NCBI GenBank assembly: GCA_013141125.1
Contig: JABFRO010000003.1
Coordinates: 172,458 to 236,457 of the forward strand
Direction: 5' to 3'
DNA length: 64,000 nucleotides
Origin: Methylophilaceae bacterium
Lineage (GTDB): Bacteria; Pseudomonadota; Gammaproteobacteria; Burkholderiales; Methylophilaceae
How positions within the stretch are numbered: position 1 is the first letter of the stretch; every line of letters starts with the position of its first letter. The notes under the pieces were generated by a model that did no database searches, had not been told where the DNA came from, and saw only the letters and a list, made by a program, of their open reading frames with translations. The translations under genes were made by a program, and so were the position numbers. Below are positions 34,446 through 43,717 of this stretch, one piece after another.

Positions 34446-37400
34446 TTATTCATTAGCCTTAAGCGCATGCCATCTCAAATCCAGTGTAAATGGATAGGCT
34501 TGATTTTCTTCTTCGATGGGTGGCAAACCATTTATAGCGGTATCCGGCGTATGCCCCAGCACGGAGAAGCGGCTGACACGGCGGCCTTCGGCTTCATTGG
34601 CGTTGACCGGCAAGGTGTCGTAATTGCGGCCGCCGGGGTGGGTGACATGGTAGGTGCAACCAGCTATGGAGCGGCTGTTCCAAGTATCAAAAATGTCGAA
34701 TACCAGCGGCGCTTGTACGCCTATGCTGGGGTGCAGCGCCGAGGGTGGATTCCAAGCACGATAACGTACGCCGGCGACCATTTCACCTTGCGTACCGGTT
34801 GCACGTAAGGGTATGCGGCGGCCATTGCAGGTAACGATATAACGATCGCCAGTGATGCCGGTCAGCTTGACTTGCATGCGTTCAACGGAAGAATCCACAT
34901 ATCTGGCGGTGCCGCCGCTGGTGATTTCTTCGCCCAACACATGCCAAGGCTCAATCGCGGTGCGCAGTTCCAGTTCCATATCCTGAATGTTTAGCGTACC
35001 GGCACGCGGAAAGCGGAACTCGATAAACGGCGCAAACCACTCCTTGCGGAAGTCGTAGCCTGCGCTTTGCAAATCCTGTGCCACATTTTCAATATCGCGG
35101 GTGATAAAGTGCGGCAGCATGAAGCGGTCATGCAACTGCGTACCCCATCTGACCAGTGGTTTTTTGTAGGGTGTTTTCCAGAATCTGGCCACCAGCGTGC
35201 GCAGCAATAATATCTGCATCAGACTCATCTGCGCATGGGGTGGCATTTCAAAGGCGCGTAGCTCCAGCAAGCCCAGCCTGCCAGTGTCGGAGCCTGGCGC
35301 GTAGAGTTTGTCTATGCAGAATTCGCTGCGGTGCGTATTGCCGGTCATGTCCACCAGCAGATTGCGCAGCAACCTATCCACCAGCCACGGAGCAGGCACT
35401 TCACCGTCCGGCATTTGCTGAAAGGCAATTTCCAGCTCATACAGGCTGTCGTTACGCGCTTCATCCACACGCGGTGCTTGGCTGGTGGGGCCGATGAACA
35501 GGCCGGAGAACAGATAAGACAGCGCCGGATGATGCTGCCAATAGGTAATGAGACTGCGCAACAAATCCGGTCTGCGTAATATGGGGCTTTCGGCGGGGGT
35601 AATGCCGCCCAGCGTGACGTGATTGCCACCACCGGTGCCGGTATGGCGGCCATCCAGCATGAATTTTTCCGTACCCAGCCGCGTTAGCCGCGCCAGCTCA
35701 TACAGCGTGGTGGTGTTACGCACCAGCTCTTGCCAGCTTGCCGCCGGGTGGATATTGACTTCAATCACGCCGGGGTCGGGGGTGACGGGGAGGCGCGTCA
35801 GACGTAAATCATGCGGCGGCTGATAGCCTTCAATCACCACTGGCATCATCAAGGTGCTGGCGCTGGCTTCTATCGAGGCGATGATGTCGAGGTAATGTTC
35901 CAGCGCATTGGTCGGCGGCAGAAAGACATGCAGGCGACCGTTTCTGGCTTCTACGCAGAGGGCGGTATGCGGGGTGAATTCCGGGTCTTTTTCAACGGCA
36001 TCATCCTCATCGTCTGCGGCTTCCATTTCGGTGGGATGCAATGATTTTTTACCCATCTGGCTATAGCGGCGGCTGATTTCCGAATCTATATCGGCCAGCG
36101 GTTCTACCGCTTCATACAAGCTGCGTTCATGCGCATGGTCGCGCTCTGCAAATTCTACCCAAGGCAGGCTATTCAAAGGCAAACGCAAGCCCATGGCGGA
36201 ATCACCGGGTGCCAGAAACATTTCACCGCGTTTAAATTCCCAGGCGCTGCTGCTCCAGCGGTTGGAGGTGTAGCTCCAATGCAGTGGCAACACATAACCT
36301 ACCGCCGCACCCAAGTCGCCCGTCAGCACTTTAGTGAGCCGTTGGCGTTCCAGATCGTCTTTTAAATTGGATTCCAGTGGGTTCAGGTTGTTGGGTAACA
36401 GGCCTTCTTGCAACAGGTAAACCAGCGGGTCTTCATAACCGGCACGAATATGCTCGCCCTTGAGGCCTAGGCGTTTGCTTACATCGCGCATGAAAATGTC
36501 GGCGTGCTTTTGGCTGAAAGCGTAATCCATGTTTTCATCGGCCAGCAGCGCCGGATTGCGCCACACCGGTTTGCCATCCTTGCGCCAGAAGCAGGCCAAT
36601 TGCCAGCGTGGCAACTGTTCGCCCGGATACCATTTGCCTTGGCCAAAATACAACAAGCCACCCGGGGCAAAGGCATCGCGCAAACGCCGCACTAGCTCGC
36701 CTGCCAGCTTGCGTTTCTGCGCGCCGTCGGCATCAACATTCCACTCGGGAGCATCCATGTCGTCGATGGAAACAAAAGTCGGCTCGCCGCCCATGGTCAG
36801 GCGCACGTCACCCGCTTGCAGCTCGGCATCCACTTGTTGCCCCAACGTGTCTATCTGCGCCCATTGTGCTTCACTATAGGGTTTGGTAACACGCGGGTCT
36901 TCATGGATGCGCGTCACTTGGTTGCTGAAGCTGAATTCAATATTGGCCTGACCAGTATAGCCGCCGGTGACGGGTGCCGCACTGACATAATCAGCGGTAC
37001 AGGCCAGCGGAATATGGCCTTCCCCGGCAAACAGGCCGGAGGTCGGGTCCAGGCCTATCCAGCCCGCACCGGGGATGTAAACTTCTGCCCAGGCGTGCAA
37101 ATCCGTGAAATCGACTTCCGTACCAGAAGGCCCATCCAGTGCTTTAATATCCGCCGTGAGCTGCACTAGATAACCCGAAACAAAGCGTGCCGCCAGCCCC
37201 ATATGGCGTAATGCTTGTACCAGTAACCAACCGGAATCACGACAGGAACCCAGTTTCTTTTCCAGCGTTTCCTCGCAGGTTTGCACACCGGCTTCCATGC
37301 GGATGGAATAGTTAACCGCCTGATTTACGTGCTGATTGATGTAAACCAGAAAATCGACAATAGCTTTTTGGCTCTTATCAATTTGCGCTAGCCAGGCATC

Positions 37401-37781
37401 CAGCAAAACCCCATTTTCACGGATTTGCAAATAAGGCGCGAGTTCTTTACTTAACTGCTCAGGATAAGCGAACGGATAGTGCTCGGCGTATTCTTCCAGA
37501 AAGAAATCGAAGGGGTTAATCACAGTCATTTCGGCGATTAAATCGACTTCTATGCTGAGTTCACGGGATTTTTCCGGGAAAACAACGCGCGCTAGATAAT
37601 TGCCGAATGGATCTTGCTGCCAGTTGATGAAGTGGTTTTCCGGTTTGATGGTGAGCGAATAAGCCGTGACCGGCGTGCGCGAATGCGCGGCCGGACGCAG
37701 GCGAAATACATGCGGTGATAGCTGTACCGGTTGGTCGTAGTGATAAGCCGTTTTATGATGAAGCGCGACGCGTATGGTCAT
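34446..37781 (-). CDS. Transglutaminase-like protease + DUF2126 protein
   Basis: An 1111-residue cytoplasmic protein. Residues about 1-290 are a bacterial transglutaminase-like domain: beta-rich N-terminus (VALHHKTAYHYDQPVQLSPH), nucleophile KLGSCRDSGWLLVQAL (Cys about 178), histidine FTDLHAWAEVYIPG (about 226) and aspartate IGLDPTSG (about 245). The rest is DUF2126, related to glutamine synthetase/ATP-grasp-type folds only in broad outline. Such proteins are found with circularly permuted ATP-grasp and alpha-E proteins, a conserved cluster thought to make and trim an unknown peptide. The gene is separated from the other cluster members by a repeat element but lies in the same direction. All three catalytic residues are present, unlike in the small transglutaminase at 39181. 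Confidence 0.85.
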   Translation of the reverse strand: MTIRVALHHKTAYHYDQPVQLSPHVFRLRPAAHSRTPVTAYSLTIKPENHFINWQQDPFGNYLARVVFPEKSRELSIEVDLIAEMTVINPFDFFLEEYAEHYPFAYPEQLSKELAPYLQIRENGVLLDAWLAQIDKSQKAIVDFLVYINQHVNQAVNYSIRMEAGVQTCEETLEKKLGSCRDSGWLLVQALRHMGLAARFVSGYLVQLTADIKALDGPSGTEVDFTDLHAWAEVYIPGAGWIGLDPTSGLFAGEGHIPLACTADYVSAAPVTGGYTGQANIEFSFSNQVTRIHEDPRVTKPYSEAQWAQIDTLGQQVDAELQAGDVRLTMGGEPTFVSIDDMDAPEWNVDADGAQKRKLAGELVRRLRDAFAPGGLLYFGQGKWYPGEQLPRWQLACFWRKDGKPVWRNPALLADENMDYAFSQKHADIFMRDVSKRLGLKGEHIRAGYEDPLVYLLQEGLLPNNLNPLESNLKDDLERQRLTKVLTGDLGAAVGYVLPLHWSYTSNRWSSSAWEFKRGEMFLAPGDSAMGLRLPLNSLPWVEFAERDHAHERSLYEAVEPLADIDSEISRRYSQMGKKSLHPTEMEAADDEDDAVEKDPEFTPHTALCVEARNGRLHVFLPPTNALEHYLDIIASIEASASTLMMPVVIEGYQPPHDLRLTRLPVTPDPGVIEVNIHPAASWQELVRNTTTLYELARLTRLGTEKFMLDGRHTGTGGGNHVTLGGITPAESPILRRPDLLRSLITYWQHHPALSYLFSGLFIGPTSQAPRVDEARNDSLYELEIAFQQMPDGEVPAPWLVDRLLRNLLVDMTGNTHRSEFCIDKLYAPGSDTGRLGLLELRAFEMPPHAQMSLMQILLLRTLVARFWKTPYKKPLVRWGTQLHDRFMLPHFITRDIENVAQDLQSAGYDFRKEWFAPFIEFRFPRAGTLNIQDMELELRTAIEPWHVLGEEITSGGTARYVDSSVERMQVKLTGITGDRYIVTCNGRRIPLRATGTQGEMVAGVRYRAWNPPSALHPSIGVQAPLVFDIFDTWNSRSIAGCTYHVTHPGGRNYDTLPVNANEAEGRRVSRFSVLGHTPDTAINGLPPIEEENQAYPFTLDLRWHALKANE

Positions 37782-37808
37782 GGGGTGCCTGATTATTTTG
37801 CTGGCTTT

Positions 37809-37889
37809 GTAGGGTGGGCAAAATGATTTATCTTGCCCACCGTTGCCATGATGGAAAACATGGTGGGCATAAAATCGTGCCCACCCTAC
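37809..37889. repeat. Inverted-repeat (MITE-like) element between cluster genes
   Basis: The ends GTAGGGTGGGCA (37809-37820) and TGCCCACCCTAC (37878-37889) are exact inverted repeats. The inner arms TTGCCCACCG and TGGTGGGCAT are also related. It has the same layout as the 23254-23353 element. Confidence 0.75.
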
Positions 37890-37895
37890 AACGGG

Positions 37896-39128
37896 TTAAC
37901 TGGAGCTTTCAGCTTGCAGTAAACGTAAATTTTCTTCCACACCAGCGGCATGGGTCAGTTCAGCCACATTTTGTTTGGTAAAGAAACCATCAAAATCACC
38001 AAAACGTTGTACATATTCAATGATGAGTGAGGAATGTTCGGAGGCGCTGGAGAAAATCTGCTTGAGACCTTCTTCACGCGTGCCGATCACATCCAGCAGG
38101 AAATCCTTGCCTTTGGCACGAATTGCCTCGACCACATAATCAATATTGGCCACACCGTTGGTATCACCATCGGCCACGCCCAGTGCAATGTGGTGCAGGC
38201 GTGGGCCATAATTACGCACAAAGCTTTCAGTGGGTGAAGGTAGCCCTACCAGATGATTGACGAAATAGGGGTGATTGGCGGCGGTAAACACTTTGGCCGG
38301 GCTTTTTTGTTCGCTCGCATAATGCACACTTTTGGTGACATTGGTAGAAGAGCTTTGGTTGGTAATATCATACGAGCCCCAGTAGTAATAGCTGGTCAAT
38401 GTCAGATATTCCAATATGGCCACTTCACGATTTTGGCTATAGATACGCGTGGCCAAATGATCTATCGGTAAAATCAGCTTATCCAGACCAAGTTTGGCCT
38501 GGGTGTCCTTGGCTTCGAGATAGCCGCGATTCACATCCTGATGAATGACACTTACGCCCAGCGCATAAACGCGAATTTCTCCCTCTGGGCGCTCCCAATA
38601 ACCCACAATATTATGCGTATAGGGCGAAGGTTTGACGATGGCCATATTGCCCGGCAGTTCCAGCTTGCGGATTTGATCCTGATTGAAAAAACGAATCTCG
38701 CGCGATTTTTGCAACTCCACCACTTCATGCAGATTGGTGACGCGGAAAATCTCGCCCATATAGCGTGAATTCGGTTTGTGCGCGCCGATCGGATAGACTT
38801 CGTTCAGACTGCGGAAAATACCGTGGATATTGGGGTCGCGCACTTCGCGCACCATAATGTCGGGTGAATTCATATCCACACGTAAAATATGCGTCCAGTG
38901 CGATTCGGATTCTAGCGTCACCAGATAATGATACGGTGTCATCAGCGCCAACTCACTGACATAAGCCACTGAGCAACCCGGCTCCACGGTAATCATCAGC
39001 GCGTCGATTTCGTGCACCATGTCGGTTAGGCCAATGCGGTCGCGGTCTTCCAGCAGTTTAGGTAAAAACTCTTCAAACCAGGAGGAATTGACTTTGTCGC
39101 CGTGGCGTTGGAATTGCAGTGAGTTCAT
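37896..39128 (-). CDS. VOC-fold protein resembling 4-hydroxyphenylpyruvate dioxygenase
   Basis: A 410-residue soluble protein with two apparent VOC halves. Metal-ligand candidates sit in PIDHLATRIYSQNREVA (His about 225), PRLHHIALGVADGD (His about 310) and SSLIIEYVQRFGDFDGFF (Glu about 372). The last stretch, LKQIFSSASEHSSLIIEY followed by RFGDFDGFFTKQNVAELTHA, parallels the end of HPPD enzymes, where the glutamate and a Gly-Phe-rich lid close the iron site. It is thus probably a non-haem Fe(II) dioxygenase-like enzyme; the substrate is unknown. It lies 52 bp after the small transglutaminase in the ATP-grasp cluster, so it may modify the same product. The similarity is by eye and distant. Confidence 0.6.
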   Translation of the reverse strand: MNSLQFQRHGDKVNSSWFEEFLPKLLEDRDRIGLTDMVHEIDALMITVEPGCSVAYVSELALMTPYHYLVTLESESHWTHILRVDMNSPDIMVREVRDPNIHGIFRSLNEVYPIGAHKPNSRYMGEIFRVTNLHEVVELQKSREIRFFNQDQIRKLELPGNMAIVKPSPYTHNIVGYWERPEGEIRVYALGVSVIHQDVNRGYLEAKDTQAKLGLDKLILPIDHLATRIYSQNREVAILEYLTLTSYYYWGSYDITNQSSSTNVTKSVHYASEQKSPAKVFTAANHPYFVNHLVGLPSPTESFVRNYGPRLHHIALGVADGDTNGVANIDYVVEAIRAKGKDFLLDVIGTREEGLKQIFSSASEHSSLIIEYVQRFGDFDGFFTKQNVAELTHAAGVEENLRLLQAESSS

Positions 39129-39180
39129 TAAGAGTATCCGTATGTCTAAAAGAAGTTAAAAAGTCGGGTTGAAACCCGAC

Positions 39181-39993
39181 CTACTGCTGCATCATTTCCT
39201 GCATGCCCACTTTTCGCACGATGAAATCAACCGATAGCTGTTCATGTTCAGGGTCACGCATCACGTTGCTGATAGGGCAAGCATCACGGTAATCCAGACC
39301 CGTGGCCAAGCGTACATGCACGCCGTTGCTCAAGCAGTTATTGGCTATATCAAAACTCTGCCAACTCTCACCAACCAACCAGGCATCTGCCCAGCTGTGA
39401 TTGATCAGTTTATTTTCCGCTTGATTAAAATAGTAGCCGTGCACAAAGCGCGCTGGCACTTTTAATGCCCGGCAACTAGCGATAAAAAGATGTGCCATAT
39501 CGTGACTGGCACCGCTGCCTATGCTCAGGGTTTCAATCGCTGATCGTGGCGCGGTTTTAGTTTCTTTGATCCAAAACAAACGTTGATGGATATTTTTCAT
39601 TAGTGCGATGAGCATGGCTTTATCCACCACTTTCCCCGCTGGCAGAAAATGGTGGGCTAGCTGGCGAATATCTGTATTCGCTTGAGTCAATGGCGTATGG
39701 CGCAAATACACCGGAAGTGCCAAACCATTGAAGATGGCAGGCAGATCAACATCGGTTTCCACTTCGCCGCTGGCGGTAATGGTGATTTCCTGATGCGGCG
39801 TATCCATCACCAACGTGTGTGCGGTATTACCATAGGCATCGGTATGCGAAGCGGCACGACCGCTGACTTTCAGGTTCCAGTTTTTTACGCGTTGGCCAAA
39901 ACCATCTTGTGGCGTGAGGCGCAATTGCTGAATGGTGTAGCTGAGAGGCGCATCAAACTGATAGCGGGTGCGGTGTTCAATGTTGAGTTTCAT
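39181..39993 (-). CDS. Transglutaminase-like protein with Ser in place of the catalytic Cys
   Basis: A 270-residue protein with the beta-rich N-terminus of bacterial transglutaminase-like proteins (LNIEHRTRYQFDAPLSYTIQ) and the core domain. The usual nucleophile segment G-V-C-Q-D-x-A-H reads GSGASHDMAHLFIASC here, with Ser163 at the Cys position; the codon is AGT, one base from TGT. The histidine (NHSWADAWLV) and aspartate (FDIANN) are kept. It may be inactive, a peptide-binding subunit, or use Ser. It follows the alpha-E gene by 15 bp in the ATP-grasp cluster. The frame is otherwise intact and the usual length, so it is not decaying. Confidence 0.82.
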   Translation of the reverse strand: MKLNIEHRTRYQFDAPLSYTIQQLRLTPQDGFGQRVKNWNLKVSGRAASHTDAYGNTAHTLVMDTPHQEITITASGEVETDVDLPAIFNGLALPVYLRHTPLTQANTDIRQLAHHFLPAGKVVDKAMLIALMKNIHQRLFWIKETKTAPRSAIETLSIGSGASHDMAHLFIASCRALKVPARFVHGYYFNQAENKLINHSWADAWLVGESWQSFDIANNCLSNGVHVRLATGLDYRDACPISNVMRDPEHEQLSVDFIVRKVGMQEMMQQ

Positions 39994-40008
39994 GTGAGCT
40001 CCTTTTCA

Positions 40009-40989
40009 TTACCATTTAAAATCCATCATTAACTCAGGTTCATCCACTTTCGGCGCATTAAGATAGGTACGCTGTATTTCCATGCCGAGCCGATTGTTAT
40101 GCATGAGAAATGCTTCTAGGAATTCGTGCAGGCCACTGCGGAAAATGTTTTCCATGCGTCCGTAATGCAGCCTCGAATGCATTTCGCCGGCTTGACGTTT
40201 GCATTCGTTGCCGGTTTCGCCATTGAGTTGGTCAAGAATGGTAGTGAGTTCGTTCATGCAGGCATGTAGTGAGCGTGGCATGTCTTGGCGCAACACCAGA
40301 AGCTCGGCTACACGTAACGGCGTGACGGCATCGCGATAAACTTTTAAATAGGCCTCATAAGCGCTTGCTGAACGTAAAAGTGCGCTCCATTCGTAATAAT
40401 CCACTGCGCCGCCTACGTCGTTGGCTGAGGGTAATAGCAAATGGTATTTCACGTCCAGCAAACGTGCCATATCATCCGCGCGTTCTATAAAGCTGCCAAG
40501 GCGCGTGAAGCGGAAGCCGTCATCGCGCAACATGGTGCCGTAGGTTACGCCACGAAACAGATGGGAGCGCGATTTAACCCAATCGCAAAATTCGGACAAA
40601 CCGCTTTCCAGCAAATGACGTTTATCCAGCTGCTGAAATTCCAGCCATAAGCTATTGATGTTCTCCCACATTTCTGACGACATGGCCACGCGCACCGCAT
40701 GCGCATTGTCACGCGCGGCACGCAAACAGCTATAAATGCTGGAAGGATTTTTTTCATCCAGCGCAATGTGATACAGCACATTGCGCGCGCTGATTTCATC
40801 ATAGGCTGCAATAAATTCATCATAATTGTCTGCGATACGCAGCAGCGGCACCCACAACCCAGCCTCACTTTGTGCGGCATTGTGTACCATGGACATGCGA
40901 TAGGTGACTTCCAGCATACGCGCCATGTTTTCTGCGCGCTCGATATAGCGTGCCATCCAGTACAGATGATCGGCGGTGCGGCTCAACAT
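40009..40989 (-). CDS. Alpha-E domain protein (DUF403)
   Basis: A 326-residue all-helical protein starting MLSRTADHLYWMARYIERAE, the usual N-terminus of the alpha-E family, followed by the repeated helix signature RLGSFIERADDMARLLDVKY (about residue 180). The family always travels with circularly permuted ATP-grasp proteins and transglutaminases; its biochemical role is unknown, and it has been suggested to be a partner of the peptide ligase. It begins 10 bp after the ATP-grasp stop and ends 15 bp before the transglutaminase. The length is normal. Confidence 0.9.
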   Translation of the reverse strand: MLSRTADHLYWMARYIERAENMARMLEVTYRMSMVHNAAQSEAGLWVPLLRIADNYDEFIAAYDEISARNVLYHIALDEKNPSSIYSCLRAARDNAHAVRVAMSSEMWENINSLWLEFQQLDKRHLLESGLSEFCDWVKSRSHLFRGVTYGTMLRDDGFRFTRLGSFIERADDMARLLDVKYHLLLPSANDVGGAVDYYEWSALLRSASAYEAYLKVYRDAVTPLRVAELLVLRQDMPRSLHACMNELTTILDQLNGETGNECKRQAGEMHSRLHYGRMENIFRSGLHEFLEAFLMHNNRLGMEIQRTYLNAPKVDEPELMMDFKW

Positions 40990-40999
40990 TGCAGAACTC

Positions 41000-42436
41000 C
41001 TAACATTGTAAAACCCAGGTATCTTTAGTGCCGCCGCCCTGCGAGGAATTCACCACCAGCGAACCCTCACGCATGGCAACACGGCATAACGCCCCCGGCA
41101 CCACGGTGGTGGTTTTGCCAGATAACACGAACGGGCGCAAATCGACATGACGCGGTGCAACGCCTTGCTCCACCAAGGTTGGGCAGCTGGAAAGCGCCAA
41201 CGTGGGTTGGGCAATGTAATTGCCGGGGTTGGCGAGTATGCGCAAACGAAACTCTTCAATCTCTGCTTTGCTGGAGGTGGGGCCAACCAACATGCCGTAG
41301 CCGCCCGAGCCTTGTACTTCCTTGACCACCAGCTCGGCCAGATGCTCCAGCACATATTTTCTGTCGTCTTCCTCGCCCAGTTTGTAGGTGGGTACGTTAG
41401 ATAAAATAGGCTCTTCTCCCAAATAAAATCGAATCATTTCCGGTACGTGGATATACGTGGATTTATCATCCGCCACGCCTGTACCTATAGCATTAGCCAA
41501 TGTCACGCCACCATTGCGATACACTGAAACCAGCCCCGGCACGCCCAGCATGGAATCCGCCTTGAACGCCAGTGGATCAATAAAGTCATCATCAATACGG
41601 CGATAAATCACATCCACGCGTTTCGGCCCTTCTGTGGTGCGCATATATACCGCATCATCCTTGACGAACATGTCCTGCCCTTCCACCAGTTCTATGCCCA
41701 TTTGCTGCGCGAGAAAAGCATGTTCAAAGTAGGCGCTGTTGTAAGCACCGGGGGTCATTAACACCACGGTGGGGTCACTCACACCGCGCGGCGCGCAAGC
41801 GCGCAGATTTTCCAGCAGCAACTGCGGATAATGTTCCACCGGAGAAATTGGATAATGGCGAAACAGATCAGGAAACAGCCGCATCATCATGCGCCGGTTT
41901 TCCAGCATGTAGGAAACCCCGGACGGTGTGCGTAAATTGTCTTCCAGCACATAAAAAGTATCCGCTGCCGTGCGTACAATGTCGATGCCGGCAATATGTG
42001 CATAAATACCGCCGGGTACATCCACGCCTTGCATTTCGGGGCGGTACATTTCGTTGGTGAGTATGCTTTCCGGCACAATGCCTGCCTTGATGATTTCCTG
42101 TCCGTGATACAGATCATTGAGAAACATATTGAGCGCTTTCACGCGCTGGCATGCACCATCGGATAGTTTTTTCCATTCATCCGCCGCCAGAATACGTGGC
42201 ACGACATCGAAAGGAATCAGGCGCTCAGCCCCTGCCTCTTCCCCATAGACGGCAAACGTAATCCCGACGCGACGAAACAGCAGCTCGGCATCGCGCGATT
42301 TTTGCGCAAGTTGCGCAAAATCCATCCCCGCGAGCCAATCGGCATAAGGTGCATAAACGGATCGAACCCCAAGTTGTGAATCAAATGATTCATCAAAGGC
42401 CGAAAGTTTTTGGTTTTGATATTGAATAGTGGCCAT
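41000..42436 (-). CDS. Circularly permuted ATP-grasp protein (type 2)
   Basis: A 478-residue member of the circularly permuted ATP-grasp family (formerly DUF404/DUF407), proposed to ligate amino acids to a peptide with ATP. Features seen are YEDNLRTPSGVSYMLENRR in its native form VLEDNLRTPSGVSYMLENR, VLMTPGAYNSAYFEHAFLA, VDVIYRRIDDDFIDPLAFK, NAIGTGVADDKSTYIHVPEM, VKEVQGSGGYGMLVGP and HVDLRPFVLSGKTTTVVPGA with GGGTKDTW at the end. It heads the cluster: ATP-grasp, alpha-E, transglutaminase-like, VOC, and, past a repeat, transglutaminase-DUF2126. A near match to the sulfur motif lies 5 bp upstream of the start. Confidence 0.9.
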   Translation of the reverse strand: MATIQYQNQKLSAFDESFDSQLGVRSVYAPYADWLAGMDFAQLAQKSRDAELLFRRVGITFAVYGEEAGAERLIPFDVVPRILAADEWKKLSDGACQRVKALNMFLNDLYHGQEIIKAGIVPESILTNEMYRPEMQGVDVPGGIYAHIAGIDIVRTAADTFYVLEDNLRTPSGVSYMLENRRMMMRLFPDLFRHYPISPVEHYPQLLLENLRACAPRGVSDPTVVLMTPGAYNSAYFEHAFLAQQMGIELVEGQDMFVKDDAVYMRTTEGPKRVDVIYRRIDDDFIDPLAFKADSMLGVPGLVSVYRNGGVTLANAIGTGVADDKSTYIHVPEMIRFYLGEEPILSNVPTYKLGEEDDRKYVLEHLAELVVKEVQGSGGYGMLVGPTSSKAEIEEFRLRILANPGNYIAQPTLALSSCPTLVEQGVAPRHVDLRPFVLSGKTTTVVPGALCRVAMREGSLVVNSSQGGGTKDTWVLQC

Positions 42437-42805
42437 AGTAATTAGTTATAAGCAAAGCACGTGCCAAACTTTTTAAGTGATTGTTTTTGCGTTAAATCAG
42501 CCAGGTAATCTGCGGGTTTGCCTAGATTTGGTGCACTATTGAACTTGCTGTGCCTCTTGTCGGTGCGAAATATACGAAGTTTAAGAGCCTCAAGTGTTAA
42601 TCATGACACCTTTGGATAATCACGGACTTGGGGCGAGCTTCAGCAGAATGTAGCAATTGATAATTGGAGGGAGATGCTGGATTGAAAGATTTTTTGGGGT
42701 AGAACAGAATTGCTCAGCTGTTTCTGAACAAGTTTTGGCACTATGTGAAATACAGGGGGTGCCAGTGCTGACACCCGGCTTGAATTTATAGGAGTCTCCT
42801 TTATT
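42437..42805. other. 369-bp intergenic region upstream of the ATP-grasp cluster
   Basis: No gene is supported; a 91-codon minus frame here overlaps the Sel1 gene and has no RBS. Bases 42441-42457 match the sulfur motif TTTARTTATAARCWTAT at 14 of 17 positions. A small hairpin lies at 42757-42776. Confidence 0.5.
42757..42776 (-). terminator. Hairpin after the Sel1 gene, possible terminator
   Basis: GGGTG and CACCC pair, extended by CAG/CTG, around a 2-base loop (42757-42776). There is no proper T-run on the minus strand, so termination is uncertain. It is 30 bp past the Sel1 stop. Confidence 0.35.
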
Positions 42806-43669
42806 TCAATTTTGCTGCGCTTTCTGAGGGGGCTTGGTTGTAAGCGTTTTAGTTGTCGGAATTTTGATAGGTGCCGCTTTTTGCCATTGCGCTGCCAGCA
42901 GTTTGCCTTGTGCAATGTGCTCGGCGCTCATTTGGGTGATTAAGGCATCTCGCTCCCGGGTAGCGGCTACATGACCATCTCTACTCGCAACATCATATAA
43001 AGCATAAGCAATAACCGCATTTTTTGGCACGCCGCGCCCGTCACGGTAAAGTTGAGCCAATGCGTATTGCGCTTTGAGATGCCCTTGTTCTGCCGACTTG
43101 CTTACCCATTGTGCGCCTTCCTGCTCGTTTTTACTGACACCACGACCTTCAATATATAAGCCGCCCAGCACCAATTGTGCTTTGTAATGGCCTTGCTCAG
43201 CGGCCTTGCGATACCATTTGGCGGCTTCTTTATCATCCTGCATTACACCACGTCCTACTGTATAAAGGCGACCCAAGGCAAACTGCGAAAGCGCATGGCC
43301 TTGCCTGGCGGCTTTTTTAAACCAGTTAGCTGAAATTTTGTCGTCACGTGTTACACCCTGGCCTTGTGCATACATAACACCCAGATTGTATTGCGCATCA
43401 ACGTAGCCCTGCGTAGCTGCCTTGTTATACCACTTACTGGCCTGCTCGTAGCTTTGGGCAACGCCCTGGCCTTCGTCATACATCATGCCGACGATATGCT
43501 GTGATTTTGCATCGCCTTTTTCCGCCAATGGGGTGAATTCGTGCATCGCCTTGGAAAAATCACGATTCAGCATGGCAGCTTTGCCTTCCTCAAAACCGGC
43601 GTAGCCAAAAGCCGGGGAGAGCAATAACAGCCATGCAGAAATAAAACGGGTAAGATTAGGTTTCATCAA
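42806..43669 (-). CDS. Sel1-repeat protein, secreted
   Basis: A 287-residue periplasmic protein. The signal peptide ends near AFGYA (about residue 24). Six to seven Sel1 repeats follow (about 55-255), each with the pattern A-x-x-W-Y-x-K-A-A-x-Q-G-x-x-x-A-Q-x-x-L-G, for example AKWYRKAAEQGHYKAQLVLG. The end is Lys/Thr/Pro-rich. Sel1 repeats are short TPR-like helices that mediate protein contacts; the partner is not known. It lies 48 bp after the response regulator gene in the same direction and could be its target or part of the signalling unit. Length and repeat number are ordinary. Confidence 0.85.
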   Translation of the reverse strand: MMKPNLTRFISAWLLLLSPAFGYAGFEEGKAAMLNRDFSKAMHEFTPLAEKGDAKSQHIVGMMYDEGQGVAQSYEQASKWYNKAATQGYVDAQYNLGVMYAQGQGVTRDDKISANWFKKAARQGHALSQFALGRLYTVGRGVMQDDKEAAKWYRKAAEQGHYKAQLVLGGLYIEGRGVSKNEQEGAQWVSKSAEQGHLKAQYALAQLYRDGRGVPKNAVIAYALYDVASRDGHVAATRERDALITQMSAEHIAQGKLLAAQWQKAAPIKIPTTKTLTTKPPQKAQQN

Positions 43670-43717
43670 TAGCCTCTCAAATAATTAGCGATAGTACATG
43701 GCTGCAAGCGGCCTGAT

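Noticed and set aside
42640-42915. 91-codon minus-strand frame overlapping the Sel1 gene
   Set aside because: The Sel1 gene on the same strand has clear repeats; this frame is Lys/Arg/Ser-rich noise.
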